From NCBI GenBank assembly GCA_016647705.1, contig CM028335.1:8776818-8840817 (forward strand): DNA of 64,000 nucleotides. The letters run 5' to 3'. Positions 34,267 through 45,795 of the stretch are shown piece by piece. Position 1 is the stretch's first letter. Each line of letters opens with the position of its first letter. The translations under genes were made by a program, and so were the position numbers. The notes below the pieces were generated by a model. That model made no database searches and was not told where the DNA came from. It worked only from the letters and a program-made list of their open reading frames with translations. The stretch comes from Eucommia ulmoides (taxonomy: Eukaryota > Streptophyta > Magnoliopsida > Garryales > Eucommiaceae).

Positions 34267-34826
34267 AAAAACGACAAATTACCTTTTACACCTTCTAACT
34301 ATTGACACGATCTATGCAGACTACTATATTTTTTTTCATTTGAGTTTCAATCCTCTAAATAACCGATTTTAATTGGTCTTTCTGTTAATTTTTTCATCAA
34401 AACTAACAGAAACACCATCATGTGCATTGCATATGTTATTTTTTTAGGGGTATAAAAGTCTTTTTATTTTTTTATTTTTTCATCTCATCTCTCAGAGAGA
34501 GAGAGAGAGAGAGAGAGATGAAAAAAAAAAATCATAATTTCCATTGATGGATCTGAGAAAGAAGTGAGTGTAGAGAAAGAGATGAAGTGAGATGTAAAAA
34601 AAATAAAAATAAAATAAAAAATATTGAAAAGACTATTATACCCCTACAAAATAGCAAATGTGCAATGCATATGATATTTCTGTTAGTTTGGATGGAAAAT
34701 TAACAAAAGGACCAATTAAAACAGGTTATATACTTAGAAAGTTAAAACTGAAATGAAAAAATTTACTGGACTACATAGAAACGTATCAATAGTTAGAGGG
34801 TCTAAAAGATAATTTGGCCTAAAAAT
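34267..34826. mobile_element. MITE with about 220-bp terminal inverted repeats, Mutator-like
   Basis: The left arm (CAAATTACCTTTTACACC, CTAACTATTGACACG, AATTGGTC, TAGGGGTATAAAAGTC) is mirrored on the right up to about 34826 (TAGGGTCT-type end, AAAAGATAATTTGGCC). The arms are separated by only 100 bases containing an AG microsatellite. The tips CAAATTACCTTTTA match those of the 3-kb Mutator-like element at 12094-15137. I could not define the target duplication. Confidence 0.75.
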
Positions 34827-35054
34827 GATAAGGTTAATTATATTTTGTATCCTTGTAGTTAGGTCTAACTAAACTTTGCATCCTTATGGCATTTTCGTTA
34901 TAACTTACTTTCCTTGTACTTTATACTTAAGTGCAACAATTGCAAATGGGTTCTTTACACTTTTAAAGCTCAAAAGTGTCGATTTTACCTGACTAGAGCT
35001 CATTTACACCTTGATCCCAAATTAGAGTTAACCTGCCCTCCCACTGGCATATTC

Positions 35055-35055
<1 letters not shown>

Positions 35056-35084
<29 letters not shown>
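35056..35084. repeat. CA dinucleotide microsatellite
   Basis: About 14 CA units inside the left terminal region of the long-TIR element. Confidence 0.95.
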
Positions 35085-35087
<3 letters not shown>

Positions 35088-35649
35088 CCAGATTGGTAGC
35101 CTCTACCACCGGAAGATGGGGCTGCTTTTTGCAGCCCTCATCCCTCCTACCCAACACCACATCCCCCCTCCCCCTTCATCCCTCAAAATTTGTATTTTCT
35201 TTTATTTATGATTTAATCAAATTTATTTTATTTTGATAATAATTAACTTTTTTTAAAAAAATTATTTGTTTGCATTATGTTTTTTAAAAAATTAAATTAT
35301 TTCAATAATTAACTTATTATTGAAAAATTAAATAATGTATGTGTCTTAATTTTTTTTCTTTCTAATTCTTATAATTATATTTTCTTAGTTTTTTATGTGT
35401 CTTACAATTTATGTATTTTTTTTGGGGTGTCTTATATTTTTAGGTTTTATAATTTATGTGTCTTAAAATTGGTGGAAACTTTTAACCATGAATTTATTTA
35501 TTTATTTATAAATATTAGTATTTGAATATATTAACTAAGGGTAAAACAACTTAAAGTAATCATTAACATCATATTGAAATTAAACATGTTAACAAGTACA
35601 AGTAATCATTAAAAAAATAGATTAATTAGAAAATACTATCCATCAGTAA

Positions 35650-36480
35650 ACTTTTCTAGCATCAATAACTACTTATTTTTATTAAACAATTCACAGTGAA
35701 TAACTCTATCTTCGTAATCAGACAATTGTTGGTCATCTGTATATTTGGGATCGGCAAAGAATTTTGATATCTGCTTATTTACATCTGACTCATTCTGAAT
35801 CTTTTGATGTTCTTATCTTTCATGCATCCGTTTTTTCATTTGTTTTATTTCTTGTTTCAATGCGCAACGAATTTTGTTGATGTTATCCAATTCGTTTTTC
35901 AATATTTCGAGGGATCGTAATTTCAGAATCTAGAGGTGGGACATGTGAGATCTTACCTCATAAATGTTTCTCTTTTCCATTAGCATTGACCATTGTAAAT
36001 TCTTTGCCTCTACTATCCTTGCCTCATTTCGTAGAGTTGTAATTCTCGTGGTAACGACGATTGACCTAATGGAATAATTTGTTTGAAAGGATCACCGTGT
36101 ACTAAGAAAGTTTATTTTCTCGTAATGGGATTCAACCATGTACTAGATAGATCGAGTTGTCATTGAACACCGGTGCAATGTATAATAACATCCCACGGAC
36201 CATGCAATGGATTAGGGTAACACAACTTATCTTGAGCGTCATACCATACTAGTGGGGGTCGCGATTCATCTTCGCTCCAATATATGACCTTTTACCGACA
36301 TATTTGGATTCTATATCAAGTACCTATCTCATCTTGTCACTTAACATGATGTCTTGTCCTTGAACCCTCACCAATGCATTGGATCTTCATTGGTTCCTTA
36401 CCTTTGCTCTTACCTTTATATCGTTTTCTGACCTGCTTGCCATTTGAACTGATTTTTTAGTAATGACAATGGAGAGAAGA
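35650..36480 (-). pseudogene. Decayed transposon-type protein remnant
   Basis: Read on the minus strand this region has protein-like pieces interrupted by stops: PPLVWYDAQDKLCYPNPLHG, PWDVIIHCTGVQ, and a Lys-rich segment RCALKQEIKQMKKRMHERDK that looks coiled-coil. These fit the accessory or transposase proteins of large plant DNA elements, but I cannot assign a family. It sits inside the long-TIR element, which may be its source. Confidence 0.35.
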
Positions 36481-37112
36481 GAAATGAATGTGAAGTGAGT
36501 GAAAGTTTTGCAAGTATCCAAGTAGATATAGGCAAAGTTTGGCGCCATCCATATTTCTTGCCAACCACTTTCCCGCCAAAAAAATTACCTCAATTTTTCT
36601 TTTATTTTTTTCCTGCCAAACTCTTTCCCTCCATTTTGTTTCCTATTTCCCACCAATTGGTTGCTGACAGAGGCCGATTTCGAACAGTTCAGTTCGAAAC
36701 TGACCCTGTCAAAGTTGGATTCATACTACAATTCAATATTCTTTTTTTTTTTTCCTTATTTATTATATAAACAATTTTTTGATAGTGCGATACTAAAAAA
36801 AAATTAATACAACTTATTATTTAACATATTGGGTTAAATGATATATTTTATTAGGTTAATAATTTAACATACATTTTCCTCATAGAACTTATTCAATTTG
36901 AAGAACTTGTTAAAAAAGTAATAGAAGTTGTTATAACTTGTTAGGTTAAGTGATATATTTTACTAAGGCTAGTAATTTAACATATTTTTACTAATAGAAC
37001 TTGTTAAATTAGAAGAACTTGTTAAAAAAAAAAGTAACAGAACTTGTTATACCTTGTTAGGCCAAATGATAACTTGTTAGGTTAAATGATATATTATACT
37101 AAAGTTAGTAAT

Positions 37113-37115
37113 TTA

Positions 37116-37159
<44 letters not shown>
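37113..37159. repeat. AT microsatellite
   Basis: More than 20 AT units. Confidence 0.95.
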
Positions 37160-37163
<4 letters not shown>

Positions 37164-37706
37164 CTAAATCTAAACATATATATTAACGTAAAAACATTAT
37201 TATACTAACAATACATAACCACATAAAATTATAATTAAACAAAATCTAACCTAAAAAAATATATTAACATCTGAAAAAATTAACTACAATAATTTATTAC
37301 TACTAACTTTTATCAAATGGTACATTACAGTCACACTCCAAAATCTTCAATCAACCAAAAAAGAGAAAATATAAGGAAGAATAATGGGATGAAGAGTAAT
37401 GAAAATAATGAAGAAGGAATTTATAGAAAAAAATTATCCAATTTGAATTTTGAAAATAGGTATTACCCATCAAATATCCAATTTATTTTATGGGTAAGAC
37501 CCATATTCCTATTTATTTCTTTCATTGAGTACACTTCTTATTTTTATTTATTATTTATTATTTTTTTTGTGTGTATGTGCGTGTAATAGCAAAACAAGTA
37601 CAAAATTTTCATTGTTTTGTTATGACGAAACAATGACAAATTTGTACTACTTTTTATAAAATCTTGACTGAGTGAGGGTGGGGTAGGGTGGGGGTAGGGG
37701 TGGAAT

Positions 37707-37737
<31 letters not shown>

Positions 37738-37743
37738 GGGGGG
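37707..37743 (+). repeat. GT repeat followed by an uninterrupted run of 23 G
   Basis: Seven GT units lead into 23 consecutive G, then ATGGGGCCC. Upstream 37670-37700 is also G-rich (GGGTGGGGTAGGGTGGGGG), so the strand has strong G-quadruplex potential. The exact G count may be a sequencing artefact. Confidence 0.9.
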
Positions 37744-37990
37744 ATGGGGCCCTGGTGGTAGGGGCTGCTAGCGTGGTAGTCCTTTTTTTGAAAACCAGTC
37801 GTTGTATGATCGGTTTAAAAAAAAAATTGGCTTTCTTAAATCCAGCAGTGTGAGGGTCGGTTAACTGTAATTTAGGATTAAAGTTGAAATGAGCTCTAGT
37901 ATGGTAAAATCGACTCTTGTGTGCCCTAAAAGTATAAAGAACTTATTAAAATTTTAACAGAATTAAGACTAATTACATCAGATGAGGGTA

Positions 37991-38792
37991 TTTTCAGGTA
38001 TTACCAAGTCAACATACGACCACGTACCCTTACCATGACATAGACGCATTCAAGAATCCAAAGTGCGATATAGGAGCATACGCTGACCAAAACTCTTTCA
38101 CTGGAATCTCTTTTGCACCCAGGGAAGAACAATGTGCCCCGCGTGGACGCTGACACCCAGAATTCTGTGCTATTCCCCTAGATGACCAACTTCAGGGACT
38201 TATCCATTTGTCTTGACTGACTTACCATTTCAGTATGTTTCTCTTCTAGAACTCCACGAATCTTCTTCCTCCTTCACTAGGTTACCTCCACAAGCTTGAC
38301 AGAGGACCACGAGTTTCTCCAAATGGGCCCAAAAGCCCAAGTCCAATGATTATCTCTTAAACGCCTCGACTATCAACTAAACACATGATTTTTCCTAATG
38401 AACTATTTTTAGGCCCAATTAGCTAAAATTGATCATCTCCAATACCTATATATATATATCGGGGCTAAGCAAGCCCGAGGTATGCCTAAAACGCTAATGT
38501 TCAGTATTCATTTATATACTTGACGAATTTCTGTACTTTTTCTCTCCAAGCTCTAACTCTCATACCGAAGGGGCTTCATCAGAACAACTCCTAGTCATGC
38601 CTTGTGCAGGTATAGATCCCTAAGGAGCACGACTCATGAATTCAGCAAGTTAACCCTCCAGGTTGACCATTCCAGCTCATTTGAGAAATTTTCAATTCCA
38701 TCTCCGAATCAATAACTCCAATTCTAGTAGTAGGACTGACCAGTTCCTTATTGGACCATACTCGAGGTGTGTACTAATTTTATACGACAACA
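37991..38792 (+). mobile_element. Gypsy LTR (Tat-like), plus strand, 5' limit uncertain
   Basis: A CT-rich, gene-poor stretch with TATATATATCGGGGCTAAGC and the end TATACGACAACA, followed at once by TTTAGTGCCGTCTGTGG, the standard primer-site region of plant gypsy elements. This fixes the 3' limit at 38792. The left edge is blurred by the neighbouring long-TIR element. Confidence 0.65.
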
Positions 38793-39360
38793 ATTTAGTG
38801 CCGTCTGTGGAAACCGTGCGAAAAGCCTTCTCCTGATTATTTCTCTCTGCTTAGCTAAGCTTGGGTGATCACAAGGTCTAGTCAGACAAATAAACACTGA
38901 ATAGAAGCTCCTGCTATGAGTAACTATTTTTTTAGAGAATAACCTAGAAAAATGTCGAAGGATCCAAGGGCTCACCCCCCCGTTATCACCAATGAAGATA
39001 ACTACTCCCCAAGATTAGGTAGGACCATCTACCCTGCACTCCGGGGGGGTTTTTGTGGGATAGACTGCGGAAGCTGTGTATGCATCTCACATTGATTTCT
39101 TGAAATGCCAGATGGGTGAGTTCCAGTCGTGCATACAGTTTTTCCTCGCACGCTTGCCGTTGACCTCTATCCAAAATGGACCATCTCTCCAAACCATAGG
39201 GCCCAAGGAGTTACCCCAAGGCCACGATGCTCGTATGGAATTTTCGAAGCGGTGCGCATCCAAGAACTGCCATCTGCCTCACGACCACGAGTCTATAGGA
39301 CCGGAGAGGGCTTCCTTGGCTGTGTTAAGATCCTCTCCTCCATAAAGATACAGTGACACA
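38793..39360 (+). pseudogene. Gypsy leader and gag N-terminal remnant
   Basis: After the primer-site region the DNA carries an untranslated leader, then an ATG at 38953 opening MSKDPRAHPPVITNEDNYSP, a plausible gag start. Frame breaks soon follow. Nothing further of gag or pol is present. Confidence 0.5.
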
Positions 39361-39369
39361 TCCATAATT

Positions 39370-39725
39370 TTGTTTGAGAAAAAACTAGAGGAAGTAGAGA
39401 TCGACAAGAAAAGAAAACAAGTTTCCATCCCACCCTCTCTAAATCCTCCAAATCTATTAATTTTTTAAAATGGTTTCTAGGCGTCGATTTTGAAAAATTT
39501 CCTTGGGTGGGATTTTGAGTTGAAAATAAAGTCGTCACCTAGCATGGGTTAAATGGTGTGCTAGATTGCTGGAAGTTTTAAAAATTCATTTTGTTATTTT
39601 TAAATAGCCCGTATTTTGACTCATTAAGATTTTGTACCAAAGTTTTCTTTAAGTTCGGGGGTCGGTTATGTTACCCCAAGACACTCATCCATAGATGGTA
39701 CCTTAGTTTAAATAAATATTTACTT
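39370..39725. repeat. Dispersed repeat, family shared with 58.7 kb and 62.0 kb
   Basis: Landmarks AGTCGTCACCTAGCATGG, AATGGTGTGCTAGATTGCTGG and GTTCGGGGGTCGGTTATG recur, in diverged form, at 58740-59050 (TTGCCACCTAGCATTGC, AATGGTGTGTTAGGTCACCGG) and near 62100 (TTTGGGGGTCGCTTATGC). It is probably an LTR or leader of a retrotransposon family. Confidence 0.65.
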
Positions 39726-40832
39726 TCAAGGGGCTTGTTTAAGGCTATATATATCTTCCTTGAGTTTCCAAACTTCTCCAGACTTATGAGCAATACCCGG
39801 ATGATGAGTCATGTAAATTTCTTCTTGAAGATAGCCACTCAAGAAGTCATTTTTAACATCTATCTGAGAAATATGCCACTGACGAACAAATGCAACAGTA
39901 ATAAGAGTGTGACCAATTGTCATTTTTGCAATTGGAGCAAAAGTCTCCTCATAATCCATACCATATTACTGAGAAAATTCCTTGGAAACCAAACAAACTT
40001 TGTACCACTCAATTGAACCATCAGATTTAGTTTTAATTTTGTAGACCCAACGAGAACCAATTGGTCTTCTACTAGGAGGTAACGGTACAAAATCTTATGT
40101 ATTTGTCTTGTGTAAAGCAAAGAGTTCCTTAACAATATCTTGTTACAAAAGAGGATCAAGTGCTGCCTCTTTATAGGATAAAAGTTCAGAGATACAGTGA
40201 ATAGATGTTGAAAATGAAGCAAAAGAATTTGAATAGAGAGTGTAAACAAAATCTAGTATATGAGTGGACTTACGAATGCTTTGAGGATAGCGAGGAGGAG
40301 GATCCACAATCTTAGAAGATTCTTGGTAGGCCGTCGGAGACGAGGGAACGCTAGTAGTATCAGTACCTGCAAAACTACCAGTGTGAACATGAGGTTGAGA
40401 CACATGAGATGGGTCAATATTTGTAGTGCATGGGTTTTGAGAAGATAAACTATTTGTGTCATCAGAGAAAGGATCAATGAAAATAAGATCAGATTTAGTC
40501 AAGTTGTGTATACCAGCTGGAATAGAGAAAAAATATATATGCTCAAGAAACACAACATGATGGGATATATATAGTTTTTGTTCAACTGAATCAAAACAAC
40601 GATATCTCTTTTGGCTTCCACCATAGTCGAGGAAGACACAATTGGTAGAATGAGAAGATAACTTACTACGTTTTACTTTCGGTCGAAGTACAAAACAAGT
40701 GAACTCAAATACTCTTAAGGAAGAATAATTGGGAGCACGACTACACAACTTTTCAAATGGAGATAGACTTGAAAAATGAGAGGATGAGATCTTATTAATT
40801 AGGTTCAATGCAATAAGAACTACTTTTACCAT
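39726..40832 (-). pseudogene. Ty1/copia pol remnant (integrase C-terminus to reverse transcriptase start)
   Basis: Minus strand. The 40143-40832 frame has the copia integrase tail (KRSKLSSHSTNCVFLDYGG, then QKRYRCFD and HVVFLE). Through a stop and a frame change it passes to RRPIGSRWVYKIKTKSDGSI and to reverse transcriptase: MDYEETFAPIAKM, WHISQIDVKNDFLSGYLQEE, ending KEDIYSLKQAP. The YVDD catalytic motif and RNase H are missing. It directly abuts a promoter-only SLF relic at 40850. Confidence 0.9.
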
Positions 40833-40849
40833 GATATGTATATTTTTTC

Positions 40850-41060
40850 TAATGCTTGGGATTAGATGAGACTCATGTCCAGTATAATATATTAGGCCAA
40901 TAAGTTGGGACTCGTGTATAATAATAGCAAATAGAACACATTCGATGCATGAACGAATGATAAAAATATAAAATAATTTACTAACTTTATTTGTTAATTA
41001 ACTAAACAGATATTGCTATTGGTATCTGCAATATTTGTTCATTACATTAGATATTTTGGT
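40850..41060 (-). repeat. Promoter-only relic of a fourth SLF copy
   Basis: GGATTAGATGAGACTCATG, AGTATAATATATTAGG, AATAGAACACATTCGATGCA and TTAATTAACTAAACAGATAT match the 5' flanks of SLF copies 2 (27125-27300) and 3 (45925-46085) in the same order and orientation. Where the F-box gene should follow there is a copia fragment instead. It is a trace of a further SLF duplicate that was deleted or replaced. Confidence 0.65.
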
Positions 41061-41290
41061 GAAATAAATTAGTAAATAAAAACTAAGGCAAATTAATAAA
41101 AAAGAAAAAGAAAAAAAATAAGTAAAAACAAATAGACACGTAAAGAACTATTATTTTTGCTTAGTTTTTTCTATTATTTTTGTTTGTTTGTAAAATGTGA
41201 AGTAAAGAATTTGATAGCGCCATGTTACAACACATTATTAAGTGAAAGTTTTAGCTTATTAAAGAATTATTTTTTTAACTTATAATTTGT

Positions 41291-41390
41291 CCACCATGAC
41301 ATCAAATTTGCATAAATTTCATCATTTTTAAACATTGTTTCCACCATGGCATCAAATTTGCATAAATTTCATCATTTTTTTTTTACATCG
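41291..41390. repeat. Tandem pair of 50-bp units
   Basis: CCACCATG(A/G)CATCAAATTT continuing GCATAAATTTCATCATTTTT at 41291 and 41341. Confidence 0.9.
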
Positions 41391-41559
41391 TTTAATAAGT
41401 TTGATAACTATGTACGAGAAACACCAAATATACATGAATAACAAAATTCGTCCAGTGATTAAATTCGAACAATAATTTTGTATGATAAATAGGTGTACAC
41501 AAACTAATTTTTCATTTTTTATTCTATTTAGAGGACAACTTTTCTCTCTCCCTCTCCCC

Positions 41560-41561
41560 CT

Positions 41562-41626
<65 letters not shown>
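41560..41626. repeat. CT and AT microsatellite
   Basis: Long CT run followed by AT run. Confidence 0.95.
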
Positions 41627-41627
<1 letters not shown>

Positions 41628-42009
41628 TTTAAATATTTTATGTTTTTTATGGAGAAACTTATTTTTTAAATAAATTAATTTTTGAACACTTACCAATATT
41701 TAACTTAATATTGAATATAGAGAAAATTACATTTTAAACCCTCTCGGTATTGGTATTTTTCTATATGGTCCCTATCTATTTGAGCGTTTCATTTTAAACC
41801 CTCTAGGTATCAACACGTTTTTATTTGGTCCTTCTGTAAAAAATTTCATCCAAACTAACAGAATATAAGGACAAAACAGTCTTTTTACTTTTTTTTTTAA
41901 TGATTTTTTTTTTAAATGTTTTCCCTTAATTTCTCTCTCCTGATCATGTCTCTTTCTCTCTCGATCATCTATATCTTCCTCTTCATCCCTCATTCTCTCA
42001 TTCATTTCA

Positions 42010-42362
42010 CAGGGGGTAAAACACCCCCTGTTGAAAGGGTGATCACCCCCGTAACTATTATGGGGGTGAAAATACCCCCGAAACAGGGGTGCCACCCCCT
42101 GTTACGAGGGGGGTTTACCCCTAGTTGAGGGGGTGAAAAACACCCCCGGTTGAGGGGGCAATCACCCCCATAACAGGGGGTGTTTCAACCCTTGTTTTTC
42201 ACATGGGGTAAAACACTCTCGTAACAGGGGTGCCACCCCTGTTACGGGGGTGGTTTACCCCCTATTTTTCACAGGGGGTAAAACACCCCCTGTTACGGGG
42301 GTGTGAAAAACAGGGGTTGAAACATCCCCATAACAGGGGTGATTCCACCCCCCGTAACAGGA
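42010..42362. repeat. Array of CACCCCCTGTTACGGGGGTG-type palindromes
   Basis: At least ten blocks of C4-5 and G4-5 alternate, joined by TGTTA/TAACA, TTTTTCACA or TGAAA words (AACAGGGGTGCCACCCCTGT, GGGGTAAAACACCCCCTGTT and variants). Nearly every block is the reverse complement of its neighbour, so either strand can fold into a chain of hairpins. It sits in the core of the 942-bp MITE. Confidence 0.9.
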
Positions 42363-42401
42363 GCCGACGAGGGAAGAGAGAAAGGGAGGGAGAAGAAGAA
42401 G

Positions 42402-42425
42402 GGGGGTGGGGGGGGGGGGGGGGGG
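42402..42425 (+). repeat. G-rich run
   Basis: GGGGGGTGGGGG followed by further G, near the right arm of the MITE. Confidence 0.9.
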
Positions 42426-42670
42426 AGAGAAGTCAAACACAAAAAAAAGAAAAGAAAAGAAAAAATATATATTAAAAATTGATTAAAAAATAAAAAATGT
42501 AAAGTAACGACTCAAAATTCGGTTAGTTTTGACAGAATTTTTGACAGAAGAACCGAATAAAAACATGTTGATACCTAGAGGGTTTAAAATGAAACACTCA
42601 AACAGAGAGGGACCATATAGAAAAATATCAATACCTAGAAGGTTTAAAATGTAATTTTTCCTTGAATACA

Positions 42671-43421
42671 ATATGTAAATAAAAGTTGTAGGACTAATTC
42701 ATATTAATTTGATAAATTTAATGTACTTGATGTTAATTAAAAGTCTAAAACTTACAAAGACTAAAACATTGGCTAGGGATAAAAAAATTTAGAAATGGAT
42801 GATCTACTAATTTCTTATGCAATTTGTTAGTATATGTTATTTAGTTTATCATGAAAATAATGAAAGACAATAGAGCTAGAGTGTTAAAATAGTTTTCCGT
42901 CAATAATGTATTTTTTTTTTAATCACTATTGAATAACATTGCAAAAGTTTTTATAGTTGACTATTTCATAATTCCTTTCACTAATTCATATTTGAATTTC
43001 AACAATAACCTACGCTCGTTTAACATTTTGAAACTTTACCTCATATATTCTTTGAGGTAAAAGACACTCATTTTGAATTTCATCACTTATAACAAAATAT
43101 TTTATTAACGTCTAGATGTTGACATTAAAAAATTTCATAAAATGCACGACATAATCTCACCTTTGTTAGACCGTGAGCATGTGCAAGAACTTATATATAT
43201 TTTCTATAAGCCAAATTTATAATGAATAAAGTTATTGTTACAATTAAATTTTACCTTCCATGTATACTACGTACTATATTTTAATTTTATATTGAAATAC
43301 TATATTAGTAAAATAAATTATGGTTTGTCGGTAGTCATTTTAAGATTATCTGAATCGCATGCGTTTGAATATGGGCAAGATAAAAATGTGGATAATGAGT
43401 ATACGACACAATTATATATAA
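42671..43421. other. AT-rich intergenic DNA
   Basis: Parts (42690-43040) resemble 25250-25560 near SLF copies 1 and 2. No gene seen. Confidence 0.45.
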
Positions 43422-44163
43422 ATAAATATATAGTTTTATTATATAGCTATTCAAATGTGTCAAACTCTAATACTTAATAATCAATATTAGTTTCTGACAT
43501 TTAAACAATATGTATGTATGTATATATAAAAGCTTGATCAAATATAAATAATTTTATTAACTAGCAATCTGAGTACGTAAAATAGTTAGTGATTAATTTC
43601 CCGTGTATCATGTTATGCATCAAAACCATATTATCCATAGACCTACATTATATATGCACCCAAGCATGTAATTTAATAAATGAAATGATATGTTGAACTT
43701 TGAGACCTATGGGATTTTGTTTCGCTTTTATGATCAAATTTCAAGTGCCATGCATCTACCTATATTAACTATATATAAATAAATATATTAAATAAATATA
43801 TAGTTTTATTATATAGCTATTCAATTGTGTCAACCTCCAATATTTAATAATCGATATTAGTTTCTAACATTTAAAGAATATGTATGTATGTATGTATGTA
43901 TGTGTATATATATATATATAAGCTTGATCGGATGTAAATAATTTTATTATGTAGCAATCTGAATACGTAAAAGCGTTAGTGATTAATTTTCCGTGTATCA
44001 CGTCATTCATCAAAACAATATTATCCATAGACCTATATTATATATGCACCCAAGCATGTAATTTAATAAATGAAATGATATGTTGAACTTTGAGACCTAT
44101 GGGATTTTGTTTCACTTTTATGATCAAATTTCAAGTGTCATGCATCTACCTATATTAACTATA
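43422..44163 (+). repeat. Tandem duplication of a 370-bp unit in the SLF copy 3 3' flank
   Basis: TAGTTTTATTATATAGCTAT occurs at 43431 and 43801, and the two units stay alike through GTATGTATGTATAT, AAGCTTGATC, the RY-like block (ATGCACCCAAGCATGTAATT) and GATCAAATTTCAAGTG to TATATTAACTATA. Each unit contains one RY-motif block, so this duplication doubles the block next to the SLF gene. Confidence 0.9.
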
Positions 44164-44545
44164 ATGTGTTGAAGTGCAATTTTTGCACTTGGTGGAAAAG
44201 AGATGTTACAAGAGTTGAAATTAACAAAAATGAACACTAATAATTATACGACCCAAATCCCCACTTTTTAGTAATACAAATAAAATGGAAGTAATTAATT
44301 TTAAAAAAAAAATACAAAAAACACAGGATTTTTTTAAATAGAATCTAAAATATATTGTAAGACTGCTCAAAATATCCAACTGCAATTTAATTTAGAAAAA
44401 TATGTATTAAAATTGAAGAAAAAATTACAAAATTCTATCAAATTAAACTAAAAGATATATTGGGAGACAATTGTTTATAAATTAAATCGAATAAAAAATT
44501 TAAAAGAGCAATAATGTATTTCATCTTTCAAATAAAAACAAAAAA

Positions 44546-45753
44546 TCAAAATAAAATAGGTTCTGGAGAAAAAAAATCTTGAACAGTCTGACACCAATTA
44601 TTGAATTCCCAATTTGAGTTTCCTTCATTAATTTGAACAAGACTCATTTTGTATTTAAATATATTGTGTATTTTAAATCCCTTGTAGTAATTGTTCCACG
44701 CCTGATGAGTATTAATTTTCTTAGAACAGGAGTCGTACAAAACTAAATTGTCAGAAGTTCCCAGGTGAAACTGATAATCATTCCAAAACCCATAAAATAT
44801 ATGATCTTATACCCAATCTATAACTGCATGATTTTTTGTCCAACACCCCTCTTGTCTCATTAACCATATATCCCACTGAGACATTCCGGAGAATTTCCAA
44901 AGGAAAAGAGCGACGGATTCGTTGCAAATGGCAAGATCTCCCCTGCCTGTACTGGCTTCAATTGGCGGTGGTACCTCCCAGAATTCCTCATTCCCCATAT
45001 CAAATGCCAAAACATAAAGACCATGGTGGTTGCCGACCGATATCAACCAATAATAAACACCATCAGCATAAGTATTCGATATGGATGGTTCCAAGCTATG
45101 CATTAAAGGGAAATGAAACTTAAGGTGTCTCCAAGAATCATGACCCTGCGTATACACTGAAACAAAGGCTTCATCATGGGGTTGGTCGTAAATTTCCCTC
45201 TCGTCCCAAAAGAATAGAATTGAAACAACCTTGTGCAAATTAGTCGAGGGGTCCAACCCAAAACCAAAATCTGGCCATGATGGATTCAAGTACGAGGCTA
45301 CGTCGTTACGAGGTGAGGGTATAGGGAGGGGCTTAAACTCTCTGGTTGCCGGATTCCACCATGCCAAGTGGTTTAAGTTGTTTTCAACACAAAATAATCC
45401 GTTTATGGGACCGATGATACGTAACGGAGTACGAGGCATTTGTAGGTACTTTGATTGTTTAAAAGTGGCATCAAGAAGGGTTGGATCAGAGCAATGGATA
45501 ATTGCATGTTTCATGGGAGTGTGTCGGGTAGCATATATGAGCATACATGCCTTATTTCTATTATCCTCGTAGTGTTGATGAACGAAAGCATTGCTTTTGA
45601 TTAGTGAGTTCCAGAATTTACAAACATACTTAAATCGCAATAAGGATTTCACAGGAAGTATTAAGAGAATCTCCATTAACATATCTTCCGGAAGGTGGAA
45701 ATCAATGTTAGTCCATTGGTATCATCATGAAAAAAATAAAAAATTAATAACAT

Positions 45754-45795
<42 letters not shown>

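Larger units (their letters stand above)
34840..37990. mobile_element. Mutator-like or other long-TIR element, about 3.1 kb
   Basis: Sequence at 34925-35060 (CTTTTAAAGCTCAAAAGTGT, CGATTTTACC, ACTAGAGCTCATTT, AACCTGCCCTCCCACTGG) is mirrored at 37840-37965. Between them are AT-rich DNA, a decayed protein-coding stretch on the minus strand (35650-36480) and microsatellites. The exact termini and target duplication are not resolved. Confidence 0.6.
41720..42661. mobile_element. Mutator-like MITE, 942 bp, with 9-bp target duplication
   Basis: The flanks TTGAATATA (41711-41719) and TTGAATACA (42662-42670) match at 8 of 9 bases. The terminal inverted repeats run about 190 bases: GAGAAAATTACATTTTAAAC at left, GGAAAAATTACATTTTAAAC as reverse complement of the right, both continuing through TTTTCTATATGGTCCCT and CCTCTAGGTATCAACA. 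The interior has no transposase and is dominated by the palindromic CCCCTGTTA array at 42010-42362. Confidence 0.87.

Noticed and set aside
42010-42362. CRISPR-like array
   Set aside because: Eukaryotic context, blocks are palindromic with no unique spacers.
42230-42475. Frames with repeated TPV and RGG motifs
   Set aside because: Products of the CCCCTGTTA palindrome array in a MITE.
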